DNA of 47,206 bases from NCBI RefSeq assembly GCF_021390325.1, contig NZ_JAJUWU010000029.1, positions 1-47,206 on the forward strand, in the 5' to 3' direction. The stretch is from Jiella avicenniae (lineage in GTDB: Bacteria > Pseudomonadota > Alphaproteobacteria > Rhizobiales > Rhizobiaceae). The notes under the pieces were generated by a model that had not been told where the DNA came from, did not search any database, and saw only the letters and a list, made by a program, of their open reading frames with translations. Both the position numbers and the translations under genes were made by a program. Below are positions 1 through 11,763 of this stretch, piece by piece; position 1 is the first letter of the stretch, and each line of letters opens with the position of its first letter.

Positions 1-43
1 CCTTGAAGGCCGGGCTATGGTTCCGGCGCGGTCTCTTGCTCAT
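1..43 (-). mobile_element. IS3-family transposase OrfA, N-terminal fragment (cut by window edge)
   Basis: The minus strand from 43 reads MSKRPRRNHSPAFK before the window ends. That matches the opening of IS3-family OrfA (the small helix-turn-helix subunit) as I know it. An AGGAGAGACG ribosome-binding site sits just upstream of the ATG. Only 14 residues are visible, so subgroup and intactness cannot be judged, and I could not define the terminal inverted repeat. Confidence 0.55.
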
Positions 44-308
44 CGTCTCTCCTGTTCACGGCCATCTTCGCCGTCTTCAGGCAGACATTCCACTCAGCCC
101 GCTGTTCAAATTCGCCGAGCCACCTCTGGCCGAGCCCGGGATCGCGCAGGAAACCGTCATACGACGCATTCTGGATGGCAGTCGTGGAGATCGTTTAGAG
201 CCTCACGCGCTAAGCTCGTGGACCATAATCTCCAAAGCTTCAGGTCATTCCCCGTCAGTCCCCAGACCGCAGTGACTTCCCGTGGAGACATCAGCTTACT
301 AGGACTAT
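44..308. other. Intergenic stretch beside the IS3 fragment
   Basis: This stretch lies between the IS3 OrfA start and the next gene. Open frames here are short and lack good start signals. It presumably contains the end of the insertion sequence, but I cannot place the terminal repeat or a target duplication. Base composition towards the right is clearly less GC-rich than the rest of the window. Confidence 0.4.
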
Positions 309-758
309 TCAATCCTGGTCGGCGCCAACCAGCATTTCCTTCGATACTCCCCAATTCGTCGCAATCAGATCACGGCATGATTTCGCCAACCTGTGAGATC
401 GACTGCTGAGGGAAATGTCGTCGCATCCCTGGGCGCCTTCGCCTTGCAGTTTGCGACCAAAGCACACCATGTGGCTCTCGACTAAATTGCCTTCGACGAC
501 ACTCAGTGGCCCATAATAGAGCACCCAAAAGCGATCCACCGCCTGTTGGCGAGTTGGATCGGCATCCGGCTTGCTAGCGATTGTCGCAGTCACCGTACTG
601 GCTTCCAGACAAAGCTCCATTTGCTTCTCGAGGAATGGTCTCTTCGCGTCCATCTCATAGGTTTGATTGAATTGATGTATGGATACCGCGACACCCACGA
701 GAGCTACGACCACCCCCAAAGCTTTCGCCCAGCTCTCCAATCGTTGTGACGATGACAT
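309..758 (-). CDS. Hypothetical membrane-anchored protein (149 aa)
   Basis: I do not recognise a family. The start is supported by GGAGGAACAGGCT upstream of the ATG. One hydrophobic segment, around residues 13-27 (ALGVVVALVGVAVSI), looks like a single N-terminal membrane anchor. The remainder is soluble, with cysteines in MELCLEAS, HMVCFGRK, AQGCDD and AKSCRD. The gene has visibly lower GC than its neighbours and sits beside an IS3 fragment, downstream of the rplQ terminator. Recent acquisition is a reasonable inference. A small exported or inner-membrane accessory protein is all that can be said. Confidence 0.6.
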   Translation of the reverse strand: MSSSQRLESWAKALGVVVALVGVAVSIHQFNQTYEMDAKRPFLEKQMELCLEASTVTATIASKPDADPTRQQAVDRFWVLYYGPLSVVEGNLVESHMVCFGRKLQGEGAQGCDDISLSSRSHRLAKSCRDLIATNWGVSKEMLVGADQD

Positions 759-885
759 AGCCTGTTCCTCCGCGACATCGATTCACAACCCTGAATAGCG
801 GAATTACTTGAGTATGTCGAATGCGGCCTGTTCCAGACCCTATTGAAGCGTCGGCGCCACTACGGCAACCTCACGCAAGACGGAC

Positions 886-911
886 AAAAAAAGGGAGCCG
901 AAGCCCCCCTT
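886..911 (-). terminator. Intrinsic terminator of the rpsM-rpsK-rpoA-rplQ operon
   Basis: Read on the minus strand, a GGGGGC stem pairs with GCTCCC (one G-U pair) across a TTCG tetraloop and is followed by seven T. It lies 32 nt past the rplQ stop codon, the expected place for the end of the ribosomal operon transcript. Confidence 0.85.
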
Positions 912-942
912 AGATCATTCACAAAACTTGGAAACTTGCGGC

Positions 943-1365
943 TCATGCCGCCTCTTCGTTGCCTTCGGCCTCGAGCCGGGCGCGGTCGGCCGCGCCGCGC
1001 GCATCCGGATCACGGTCGACGAATTCGATGACGGCGAGCGGGGCGTTGTCGCCGCGCCGGAAGCCGGCCTTGAGAACCCGGCAGTAGCCGCCGTTGCGCT
1101 CGGCATAGCGGGCCGCCAGCGTGTCGAACAGCTTGGCGGTGGCCGCAGCGTCCTGCAGGCGCGAGCCGGCGAGACGGCGGGCATGGAGGTCGCCGCGCTT
1201 GCCGAGGGTGATGAGCTTCTCGACGATCGGACGCAGGTCCTTGGCCTTGGGAAGCGTGGTGATGATCTGTTCGTGCTCGATCAGCGAGGCCGCCATGTTG
1301 GCGAACATCGCCTTGCGGTGGCTGGCGGTACGATTGAGCTTACGGCCGCGATTGGCGTGGCGCAT
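943..1365 (-). CDS. rplQ: 50S ribosomal protein L17
   Basis: Large-subunit ribosomal protein L17, 140 aa. It begins with the family signature [20 protein letters not shown] and continues with the conserved [15 protein letters not shown] block. The C-terminus is Glu/Ala-rich (EAEGNEEAA), as in other alphaproteobacteria. The ATG is preceded by AAGGAAACCGACCC. It is the last gene of the operon, 158 nt after rpoA, and an intrinsic terminator follows. The order rpsM-rpsK-rpoA-rplQ is standard for alphaproteobacteria, in which rpsD is not part of this operon. Identity is certain from sequence. Confidence 0.98.
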   Translation of the reverse strand: MRHANRGRKLNRTASHRKAMFANMAASLIEHEQIITTLPKAKDLRPIVEKLITLGKRGDLHARRLAGSRLQDAAATAKLFDTLAARYAERNGGYCRVLKAGFRRGDNAPLAVIEFVDRDPDARGAADRARLEAEGNEEAA

Positions 1366-1523
1366 GGGTCGGTTTCCTTGGTCGAAGAGCCGGCTTTCGC
1401 CGGGGGTCGGTATCTTTGCGTCCCTGCCGCGATGCGACAGGTCGCCGTGCCTTTGAATGATTCATGCCATGCCGGAGCATGGGATCGACCCGGCCGGTGA
1501 CGAAACCGGCCGGGTCGCTCGTC

Positions 1524-2561
1524 TCAGTACTGGTCTTCGTAGCGCTTGGCGAGATCGTCGATGTTTTCCGGCGGCCAGGAGGGCACTTCCATACCGAGGT
1601 GCAGACCCATGGAGGCCAGGACTTCCTTGATCTCGTTCAAGGACTTGCGGCCGAAGTTCGGAGTGCGCAGCATCTCCGCCTCGGTCTTCTGGATGAGATC
1701 GCCGATATAGACGATGTTGTCGTTCTTCAGGCAGTTGGCCGAACGGACAGAAAGCTCCAGCTCGTCGACCTTCTTGAGCAGCGCCGGGTTGAAGGCGAGT
1801 TCGGCGATCTGCTCGTCGGCCACGCCGCCGGCGGCGCCCGGACGGACGTCGCGCTGCGGTTCCTCGAAGTTGACGAAGACCGAAAGCTGGTCCTGCAGGA
1901 TGCGCGCCGCATAGGCGACGGCGTCCTCGCCGGAGATCGAGCCGTCCGTCTCGATCGTCATGGTCAGCTTGTCCTTGTTCAGGTCCTGACCCTCGCGGGT
2001 GTTCTCGACCTTGTAGGACACCTTCTTGACCGGCGAGAACAGGCTGTCGACCGGGATCAGGCCGATCGGCGCGTCCTCGGCGCGGTTCTGGTCCGCCGGG
2101 ACGTAGCCCTTGCCGGTATTGACCGTGAACTCCATGCGGATCTCCGCGCCCTCGTCGAGGGTGCAGATCTCGTGCTCGGGGTTCAGGACCTCGATGTCTC
2201 CGACCGTCTGGATGTCGCCCGCCTTGACGACGCCCGGGCCGGACTTGCGCACGACCATGCGCTTCGGCCCCTCGCCCTGCATGGAGATGTTGATCTCCTT
2301 GACGTTCAGGACGATGTCGGTGACGTCCTCGCGGACGCCCGGGATCGAGGAGAATTCATGCAGGACGCCGTCGATCTGCACGGCCGTGACCGACGCGCCG
2401 CGCAGCGACGACAGAAGGACGCGGCGCAGCGCGTTGCCGAGCGTCAGGCCGAAGCCGCGCTCGAGCGGCTCGGCGACGAGCGTCGCCTTGGTCCGGCTGT
2501 TCTCGTTCTTGAAGACAAGCTGGTTCGGCTTCGTCAGCTCTTGCCAGTTGCTGGAAATCAT
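1524..2561 (-). CDS. rpoA: DNA-directed RNA polymerase subunit alpha
   Basis: Alpha subunit, 345 aa, close to the usual 330-345. The N-terminal assembly domain (about 1-235) includes [20 protein letters not shown]. The C-terminal domain (about 255-330) carries the DNA and activator-contact surface RSANCLK and the helix [12 protein letters not shown]. The protein dimerises to nucleate RNA polymerase assembly, and its CTD binds UP elements and activators. The ATG is preceded by GAGAGGCAT. The gene is flanked by rpsK (205-nt spacer) and rplQ on the same strand, so it is co-transcribed with ribosomal protein genes. Confidence 0.99.
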   Translation of the reverse strand: MISSNWQELTKPNQLVFKNENSRTKATLVAEPLERGFGLTLGNALRRVLLSSLRGASVTAVQIDGVLHEFSSIPGVREDVTDIVLNVKEINISMQGEGPKRMVVRKSGPGVVKAGDIQTVGDIEVLNPEHEICTLDEGAEIRMEFTVNTGKGYVPADQNRAEDAPIGLIPVDSLFSPVKKVSYKVENTREGQDLNKDKLTMTIETDGSISGEDAVAYAARILQDQLSVFVNFEEPQRDVRPGAAGGVADEQIAELAFNPALLKKVDELELSVRSANCLKNDNIVYIGDLIQKTEAEMLRTPNFGRKSLNEIKEVLASMGLHLGMEVPSWPPENIDDLAKRYEDQY

Positions 2562-2766
2562 CGGGGATGCCTCTCAGTTTCCTCGCCACCATCCAATCGT
2601 GGCGATAGGTCTGATGCCGGTGTGCCGCCGGCGCGCGCCGGCAGGGCCTTCCGGAAACTCGAACAGCGGAGCGCTTCGCGCCCCGCCCTTGCACTGGCCG
2701 CATGACGGCCGGGTCCTCACCACGCGAAAGGGCGCGGCCCTCGGGCGCGCCATCCGCGGGACGGTG

Positions 2767-3156
2767 TCAGACGCGGCGCTTCTTGCGCGGCCGAACGCCG
2801 TTGTGCGGGATCGGCGTCACGTCACGGATCGAGGTGATGGTGAAGCCCGCCGACTGCAGGGCGCGCAGCGCCGATTCGCGGCCCGAACCGGGGCCGCAGA
2901 CCTCGACCTCGAGCGTCCGCATGCCGTGCTCCTGCGCCTTCTTGGCGCAATCCTCGGCGGCGATCTGTGCCGCGAAGGGGGTCGACTTGCGCGAGCCCTT
3001 GAAGCCCTGCGCACCGGCCGAAGACCAGGCGATCGCGTTGCCCTGGGCGTCGGTGATGGTGATCAGCGTGTTGTTGAAGGTCGAGTTGACGTGCGCCACA
3101 CCCGACGAAATGTTCTTGCGCTCGCGGCGGCGAACGCGCTGGACTTCCTTGGCCAT
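2767..3156 (-). CDS. rpsK: 30S ribosomal protein S11
   Basis: Small-subunit protein S11, 129 aa, of the platform region that contacts 16S rRNA and mRNA near the E site. Recognised from [18 protein letters not shown], the [14 protein letters not shown] block and the C-terminal [19 protein letters not shown]. The ATG has AGGAAGTCTGA upstream. It lies 172 nt downstream of rpsM and 205 nt upstream of rpoA. Both spacers are long for a ribosomal operon, but I see no promoter or terminator inside them. Confidence 0.98.
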   Translation of the reverse strand: MAKEVQRVRRRERKNISSGVAHVNSTFNNTLITITDAQGNAIAWSSAGAQGFKGSRKSTPFAAQIAAEDCAKKAQEHGMRTLEVEVCGPGSGRESALRALQSAGFTITSIRDVTPIPHNGVRPRKKRRV

Positions 3157-3328
3157 TCAGACTTCCTGTTCGATCTCGACACCGCCGTAATTCCGGCGGC
3201 TCCACCTGCGCTGCCAGCGGGCAGCGCGACATTGGGAGCGGGCATGACGAAGCCAAGCATGGCGACCGCACCCGTTCCCGAACGAAAGCGGGCGCACAGC
3301 AAACGCCGGCGCCCGACCTCGTAAAAGC

Positions 3329-3697
<369 letters not shown>

Positions 3698-3849
3698 GTC
3701 GCTTCTCCTACAATGTCATGGCAGGCCGTCGAGCCCGCTTTCCTGTTGGGCAATGCGCCCGATCGTTCACGCGGGGCTTTTATGGCCGAAAACAGCCGGC
3801 CGGTCCTCGTTGGAGCCCCGTGCCAGCCGCAAAAATCGCGAATGGGCTG

Positions 3850-3878
3850 CGTATAGGGAGTCGCGGCGGGCAAGTCAA
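3850..3878 (-). promoter_or_regulatory. Sigma-70-type promoter of the rpsM operon
   Basis: On the minus strand TTGACT (3878-3873) and TATACG (3855-3850) are separated by exactly 17 nt. A start near 3843 would leave a leader of about 145 nt before rpsM. That leader could hold an autoregulatory ribosomal-protein site, but I could not identify one. The promoter fits the observation that the operon starts here, separated from secY/adk. Confidence 0.7.
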
Positions 3879-3967
3879 CCGGCACGACGAGCGCGCGACG
3901 GGGCCGAGAGCAGCCGTTTCCGCCCGCTTCGCGCGATCTTGCGCAAGCCGTGGCAGACTCGGCGCCG

Positions 3968-4417
3968 TCAGCGCAAGAGGCCCTTCACCACGGTCGAGGC
4001 CTTGCCGAAATCCATCTTGCCGGGATAGCGCTCCTTGAGCTTGTTCATGCAGCGGCCGACGTCGCGCAGGCTCTTCGATTCGGTGTCCTCGACGGCCTTG
4101 CGGCAGGCCAGCTCGATCTCTCCGTTGTCGAGCTGCGGCGGCAGGAACTCGCGAATGATGGCGATTTCCTCGCGCTCCTGCTCGGCCAGTTCCAGACGAC
4201 CGTTGTCCTCGTAGGTGCGCGCCGATTCCTCGCGCTGCCTGATCATCTTGTCCAGGATGTGCAGCACCTCCTCCTGGCTCACCGGGTCGCGGCCGGCGCT
4301 GCGATTGGCGACGTCGCGGTCCTTGATGGCGGCGGTGATCAGCCGCAACGTGCTGATGCGGCGTTTGTCCTGCTGTTTGACTGCGGCGTTGAGAGCGTCG
4401 GAGAGATGCTCGCGCAT
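3968..4417 (-). CDS. yqeY: GatB/YqeY domain protein
   Basis: A 149-residue stand-alone YqeY protein, homologous to the tail domain of the GatB subunit of tRNA-dependent amidotransferases. It is probably an RNA- or tRNA-binding helical protein of unsettled function. Family features are the N-terminal LSDALNAAVKQQDKRRISTL, a central EVLHILDKMIRQREES and EREEIAIIREFLPPQL, and C-terminal PGKMDFGKASTVVKGLL. The start MREHLSD at 4417 gives the usual family length; the longer open frame upstream has no homology-like sequence. The gene is divergent from carA, a pairing common in rhizobia. Confidence 0.92.
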   Translation of the reverse strand: MREHLSDALNAAVKQQDKRRISTLRLITAAIKDRDVANRSAGRDPVSQEEVLHILDKMIRQREESARTYEDNGRLELAEQEREEIAIIREFLPPQLDNGEIELACRKAVEDTESKSLRDVGRCMNKLKERYPGKMDFGKASTVVKGLLR

Positions 4418-4754
4418 GGTGCCTGACTTTCGAGTTCGATTGACGGCGCGCTCATCGAGCGCGCTGGCGTTGACGTAGTGCAATACCTGTAGAGGCCGGA
4501 CGTAAAGGTCGAATCGCGTTTCGAGCCGCGCTACGCTGTGAACGAAACGGGGAGATGTCGCCTGTTTGCATCGGGCCCGCCGGGATCGATCCGGCCCTCG
4601 ACGCTCTTGCTCGTCGGCACCGGCTGCATGTAAAGACGCCCACGACTTTGCGCAAGATGTCTTGCCTCCGCCTGACGCGCACCTGATATGGGCGTGCGAC
4701 GGGGCGCGCCGCGCCGCACCCGCTTGCAACATCAGCATCCCGAAAGGAACGATC
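4418..4754. other. Divergent intergenic region yqeY/carA
   Basis: 337 nt carrying the promoters of yqeY and carA. A TTGCCT...TGATAT pair ending near 4690 is a possible weak carA promoter. I see no attenuator, PyrR-type or other recognisable riboswitch, and no convincing small gene. Confidence 0.4.
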
Positions 4755-5942
4755 ATGACCGGCGAAGCCTGGACCGAGCGCAGGACGACGGCAGTGCTCG
4801 TCCTTGCCGATGGAACGGTGATCGAGGGATTCGGCGTCGGCGCCGAAGGGGCGGTCGAAGGCGAGGTCTGCTTCAACACCGCCCTCACCGGCTATCAGGA
4901 AATCCTCACCGATCCGTCCTATGCCAGACAGATCGTCACCTTCACCTTCCCGCATGTCGGCAATGTCGGCGCCAATCCCGACGATCACGAGGACCTGACG
5001 CCGGCCAATTCCTTCGGCGCCGTCGGCGCGATCTTCCGGGCCGACGTCACCGCTCCGTCGAACTACCGCTCCGCCGGCCATCTCGACGCCTGGCTGAAGA
5101 CCCGGGGCGTCGTCGGCCTGTCCGGCGTCGACACGCGGGCGCTGACCGCCTGGATCCGCGACAACGGCATGCCCAACGCCGTCATCGCCCATTCCGAGGC
5201 CGGCGAGTTCGACCTCGAGGCCTTGAAGGCGCGGGCGAGGGCCTGGCCGGGCCTCGTCGGCCTCGATCTCGCCAGGGAGGTCGCCGTCGGCCAGTCGGCG
5301 GTCTGGAAGGAAACGCCGTGGATCTGGGACGCCGGCTATGCCGAAATGGCCGAGCCCCGCTACAGGATCGTCGCCATCGACTACGGCACCAAGCGCAACA
5401 TCCTCCGGCTGATGTGCGGCCACGGCGCCGAGGTGATCGTCATGCCGCCGACCGCCAGCGCGGAAGAGATCCTCGCCCACCGGCCGGATGGCGTGTTCCT
5501 GTCCAACGGCCCGGGCGATCCGGCGGCGACCGGCGAATATGCCGTCCCGACGATCCGCAAGCTGATCGAAGCCGACGTGCCGCTGTTCGGCATCTGCCTC
5601 GGCCATCAGCTGCTGGCCCTGGCGCTGGGCGCCAAGACCGAGAAGATGCATCAGGGCCACCACGGCGCCAATCATCCGGTCAAGGACTACACCACGAACA
5701 AGGTCGAGATCGTCTCGATGAACCACGGCTTCGCCGTCGCCGCCGACAGCCTGCCGGCCGGGGTCGAGGAGACCCACCGCTCGCTCTTCGACGGAACGAA
5801 TTGCGGCCTGCGGCTCGCCGGAAAGCCGGTCTTCTCGGTGCAGCATCACCCCGAAGCCTCGCCCGGCCCGCAGGACAGCCATTACCTGTTCCAGCGCTTC
5901 TTCGACCTCATTGAGGAGAGCCGGTCGAAAAAGGCCGCCTGA
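4755..5942 (+). CDS. carA: Carbamoyl-phosphate synthase small (glutaminase) subunit
   Basis: Glutamine amidotransferase subunit, 395 aa. It releases ammonia from glutamine and channels it to CarB for carbamoyl phosphate, the precursor of arginine and pyrimidines. The N-terminal CPSase_sm domain includes LTGYQEILTDPSYA. The C-terminal class-I GATase domain has the nucleophile elbow GICLGHQ (Cys281) and the catalytic His365/Glu367 in QHHPEAS. AAAGGA precedes the ATG. The partner carB is not adjacent: about 1.1 kb with a perfect hairpin, a possible small ORF and an XRE regulator gene separates them, so they may be separate transcripts. Length and key residues are normal. Confidence 0.97.
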   Translation: MTGEAWTERRTTAVLVLADGTVIEGFGVGAEGAVEGEVCFNTALTGYQEILTDPSYARQIVTFTFPHVGNVGANPDDHEDLTPANSFGAVGAIFRADVTAPSNYRSAGHLDAWLKTRGVVGLSGVDTRALTAWIRDNGMPNAVIAHSEAGEFDLEALKARARAWPGLVGLDLAREVAVGQSAVWKETPWIWDAGYAEMAEPRYRIVAIDYGTKRNILRLMCGHGAEVIVMPPTASAEEILAHRPDGVFLSNGPGDPAATGEYAVPTIRKLIEADVPLFGICLGHQLLALALGAKTEKMHQGHHGANHPVKDYTTNKVEIVSMNHGFAVAADSLPAGVEETHRSLFDGTNCGLRLAGKPVFSVQHHPEASPGPQDSHYLFQRFFDLIEESRSKKAA

Positions 5943-5987
5943 CCCCGGGAGGCAATCTCCCTCGTCGCCTCGACGACGCCTGCCGAC

Positions 5988-6037
5988 CAATGCGAAACCG
6001 GCGCCGGAGAAACCTCTCCGGCGCCGGTTTCGCATTG
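5988..6037. terminator. Perfect 22-bp hairpin after carA
   Basis: A flawless inverted repeat (arms 5988-6009 and 6016-6037, 6-nt loop) begins CAATGCGAAACC and ends GGTTTCGCATTG. It lies 45 nt past carA, so it can fold in the carA transcript, and it lies in the same position for the small minus-strand ORF. There is no T run, so termination is inferred from stability and place only. Related palindromes occur at 10621-10668 and, in part, at 20279. Confidence 0.6.
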
Positions 6038-6062
6038 TCGCATGTCGTGTCCGGAATCGCCG

Positions 6063-6200
6063 TCAGGCAAACCGGAACAGCCTCATCGTCCGCTTCCAAA
6101 ACGACTTGATGCCGCAGCTGAACGTCGCATGACGATGCAGATCGTCCCGCCCGCGATCACCGCCGTAAGAAGAGCGGCCGACCAGAATATCCGCCAACAT
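6063..6200 (-). CDS. Possible small protein (45 aa), unknown
   Basis: An ATG at 6200 is preceded by AAAGGGTGAG, with GGAG further up, and opens a 45-codon frame reading MLADILVGRSSYGGDRG and ending FWKRTMRLFRFA. The C-terminal third is basic and aromatic. The 5988-6037 hairpin lies just after the stop and could terminate it. I recognise no family and there is no hydrophobic span. Support rests on the ribosome-binding site and placement, so it may not be a real gene. Confidence 0.35.
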   Translation of the reverse strand: MLADILVGRSSYGGDRGRDDLHRHATFSCGIKSFWKRTMRLFRFA

Positions 6201-6295
6201 GGCAGCTCACCCTTTCTCCGTTGCCCCAACTTGACCGACGATACGATCGAAAACCTGCGCGAGCATTAATTCGCCGTTCGTCATGAGGGTAGAAT

Positions 6296-6366
6296 GTGCA
6301 CGTTGTGCACCCCCGTCAAGCGATTTTTGCGCACTGTGTGCGCCGAATTCTATGCACACAGTGCGT
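6296..6366. promoter_or_regulatory. Three palindromic operator sites
   Basis: Three 15-bp palindromes share the plan RYGCAC-N3-GTGCRY: GTGCACGTTGTGCAC (6296-6310), GCGCACTGTGTGCGC (6329-6343) and ATGCACACAGTGCGT (6352-6366, one mismatch). Centres are 33 and 23 nt apart, close to whole helical turns. They lie between the possible minus-strand ORF and the XRE gene at 6581. Autoregulation by that XRE protein is the simplest inference. Binding is not shown by sequence alone. Confidence 0.65.
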
Positions 6367-6580
6367 ATTCGCCCGTGCCGGGAGAGCGTTTCCGGAAGCG
6401 GGAATCAGGCTGAATCGCTTATGAGGCAGGGATCCGAGCCCAGGTACCTTGCCGGAATGGCGTCACGGCGACTGCACGATGCCGTCGGCCCGGCGGCGAA
6501 GTCACGGTGACGTGACATGCTCGCGAAGTCCTGCTTTGGTGCGCCGCAGGCAATGCATCGGCAACCGCGTCGAGAGTGAC

Positions 6581-6850
6581 ATGACCCCCGAAGCCTTCAA
6601 GGACTGGCGCAAGCGCCTCGGCCTCAAACAGAAGGAGGCGGCCGAGAAGCTCGGCCTGAAGAAGCGCGTCATCCAGTATTACGAAAAGGGTCACCGCGAC
6701 GGAAAGACGGTGGAGATTCCGAAGAACGTCGAGCTCGCCTGCGTCGCGCTGGCGCTGGGCTACGAGGGGTACGACGCGGCGCTCCTGAAGGAGGCGCCCT
6801 CCTCCGCAGGACCGGCGGACGACGAAGCCGACGGGTCCGACGACGAATGA
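6581..6850 (+). CDS. Small XRE-type helix-turn-helix regulator (89 aa)
   Basis: A single helix-turn-helix domain fills residues 1-60. TPEAFKDWRKRLGLKQKEAA is followed by a recognition-helix region KKRVIQYYEKGHRDGK, the pattern of Cro/CI-type repressors. The tail after residue 70 is acidic and probably disordered (DDEADGSDDE). The ATG at 6581 was chosen because it starts exactly at the domain; an upstream in-frame extension looks non-coding. GAGAG sits 5' of the ATG. Three palindromic operators lie about 215-285 nt upstream. Position between carA and carB hints at, but does not prove, a link to carbamoyl-phosphate supply. Confidence 0.8.
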   Translation: MTPEAFKDWRKRLGLKQKEAAEKLGLKKRVIQYYEKGHRDGKTVEIPKNVELACVALALGYEGYDAALLKEAPSSAGPADDEADGSDDE

Positions 6851-7068
6851 CCAGCCCCGCCGCCCGCATGACCGCAGCACCATTCATCGCGAAGCCCGAG
6901 GGCAATCCTCCCCGCTCTGCCCGAAGCAATTCACCCTTTCCGTCCCCAGCCCCTTCCGTCCCCGGTCCACCTTCCCTATAAGCCGGCCTCAGCCTCATGA
7001 TCGCCAGCCCGTCCGGCCGCCAGCCCTGCTGCGCGCCGGGGCTTTGGCATGCACCGGAAGACGACGCG

Positions 7069-10563
<3,495 letters not shown>

Positions 10564-10620
10564 CGTTGTCGGGCGCCTGACGGACGGGCGTCTCGGGCAA
10601 TCTCAATCGGTCCGACGCTT

Positions 10621-10668
10621 CAATGCTGGCCCAGAACGGCGAAGCCGTTCGGGGCTGGTTTCGTATTG
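10621..10668. repeat. Palindromic element after carB
   Basis: A 48-bp imperfect palindrome starts CAATGCTGG and ends GGTTTCGTATTG, with a perfect core GAACGGC-GAA-GCCGTTC (10634-10650). The outer ends resemble those of the carA hairpin at 5988-6037, suggesting one dispersed family. It lies 58 nt after the carB stop, so it could serve as a carB terminator, though no T run follows. Confidence 0.55.
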
Positions 10669-10779
10669 TGCCGAGGGCGTCTTCCTCGGCTGAGTTTGTG
10701 CAGAACGACGTCGCCGAATGCGCGGGGTCCTTGAAAAATTGACTCCGCGCCGTGCGCGAAGTCCGGAAAGGTGGAGGCC

Positions 10780-11253
10780 ATGGAAAAGGTCCCGATGACG
10801 AGTCGCGGTTTCGAGGCGCTGCGGGAAGAGCTGCGCCGTCGCCAACAGGAGGAGCGACCGCGGATCATTGCGGCGATCTCCGAGGCGCGCGCTCACGGCG
10901 ACCTCTCCGAGAACGCCGAATATCATGCCGCCAAGGAAGCCCAGAGCCTCAACGAGGGCCGCATTTCCGAACTCGAAGACCTGACGGCCCGCGCCGAGGT
11001 GATCGACCTGTCGAAGATGTCCGGCGACCGGGTCAAGTTCGGCGCGACCGTCAAGCTCGTCGACGAGGACACCGAGGAAGAGAAGCGCTACCAGATCGTC
11101 GGCGATCAGGAAGCCGACGTGAAGCAGGGCAGGATCTCGATCTCCTCGCCCATCGCCCGCGCCCTCATCGGCAAGACCGAAGGCGACACCGTCGAAGTCG
11201 CCGCCCCCGGCGGCGCGCGCTCCTACGAGATCCTCGAGGTCAGCTGGCAGTAG
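10780..11253 (+). CDS. greA: Transcription elongation factor GreA
   Basis: GreA, 157 aa, rescues backtracked RNA polymerase by stimulating transcript cleavage through the secondary channel. The N-terminal coiled coil (about 10-75) carries [20 protein letters not shown], whose acidic tip residues (DLSENAEY) coordinate the catalytic metal. The C-terminal FKBP-like domain contains [20 protein letters not shown]. The ATG at 10780 was chosen over the GTG nine nt upstream because GGTGGAGG lies just before it and the length is standard. greA after carB is a common alphaproteobacterial order. Confidence 0.96.
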   Translation: MEKVPMTSRGFEALREELRRRQQEERPRIIAAISEARAHGDLSENAEYHAAKEAQSLNEGRISELEDLTARAEVIDLSKMSGDRVKFGATVKLVDEDTEEEKRYQIVGDQEADVKQGRISISSPIARALIGKTEGDTVEVAAPGGARSYEILEVSWQ

Positions 11254-11287
11254 GGTGCGGATCTTGTTTTGATGGACGCGGTCTTCC

Positions 11288-11551
11288 GTGGATTTTGAGT
11301 ATGATCCCGAGAAGAGCGCGTCGAACAAGATCAAGCACGGCATCGATTTCGAGGAGGCCAAGCGCCTCTTCGACGATCCTGATCTTTTGGTGATCGAGGC
11401 AACGACGAGCGGCGAACGGCGCTACATGGCGATTGGCCGATTGCACGCTAGACACTGGACCGCCATCTTCACCCCGAGAGGCTCGAAGATAAGATTGATC
11501 TCGGTGAGGCGATCGAGACGGAGCGAGGTCGGGAATTATGAAAGCGCATGA
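11288..11551 (+). CDS. brnT: BrnT-family toxin (DUF497)
   Basis: An 87-aa protein with the BrnT layout: N-terminal DFEYDPEKSASNKIKHGIDF, central FDDPDLL, and C-terminal KIRLISVRRSRRSEVGNYE. The family has a RelE-like fold and acts as a ribonuclease that stalls translation; the KHGI..EEA and arginine-rich C-terminal motifs are where family members carry active residues. The start is GTG with no strong ribosome-binding site. It overlaps brnA by 14 nt and follows greA after 34 nt. Toxin activity is inferred from family only. Confidence 0.85.
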   Translation: MDFEYDPEKSASNKIKHGIDFEEAKRLFDDPDLLVIEATTSGERRYMAIGRLHARHWTAIFTPRGSKIRLISVRRSRRSEVGNYESA

Positions 11552-11753
11552 GTTCGACAGGATCTTCGACGACGGCGGATCGGTCGACGAGGCGATCGAC
11601 TGGACCACTGCGCGGCGGCCGAACCAACCAGCCACGCGCCTGTCGGTCGAATTGCCGCATCGCCTGTCGCAGGCGCTCGACCGAGAGGCGGAGCGCGTCG
11701 GCCTCACGCGGGAAGAAGTCATCCGTGCGCTGATCTCGGACCACCTCGCCTGA
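11538..11753 (+). CDS. brnA: BrnA-family antitoxin
   Basis: A 71-aa antitoxin. The N-terminal half (FDDGGSVDEAIDWTTARRPN) should wrap and neutralise BrnT. The C-terminal half (RLSVELPHRLSQALDREAER) is a ribbon-helix-helix-like DNA-binding region through which BrnT/BrnA complexes autorepress in characterised systems. The start lies inside the end of brnT, so translation is likely coupled. Toxin-first order is the usual brnTA arrangement. It is only 10 nt upstream of the mannosyltransferase gene, which may therefore share the transcript. Confidence 0.82.
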   Translation: MKAHEFDRIFDDGGSVDEAIDWTTARRPNQPATRLSVELPHRLSQALDREAERVGLTREEVIRALISDHLA

Positions 11754-11763
11754 CCTGACCCGA

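Noticed and set aside
4418-4888. N-terminal extension of the YqeY frame
   Set aside because: The extension has no family resemblance, overlaps the carA start, and the 149-aa version is standard.
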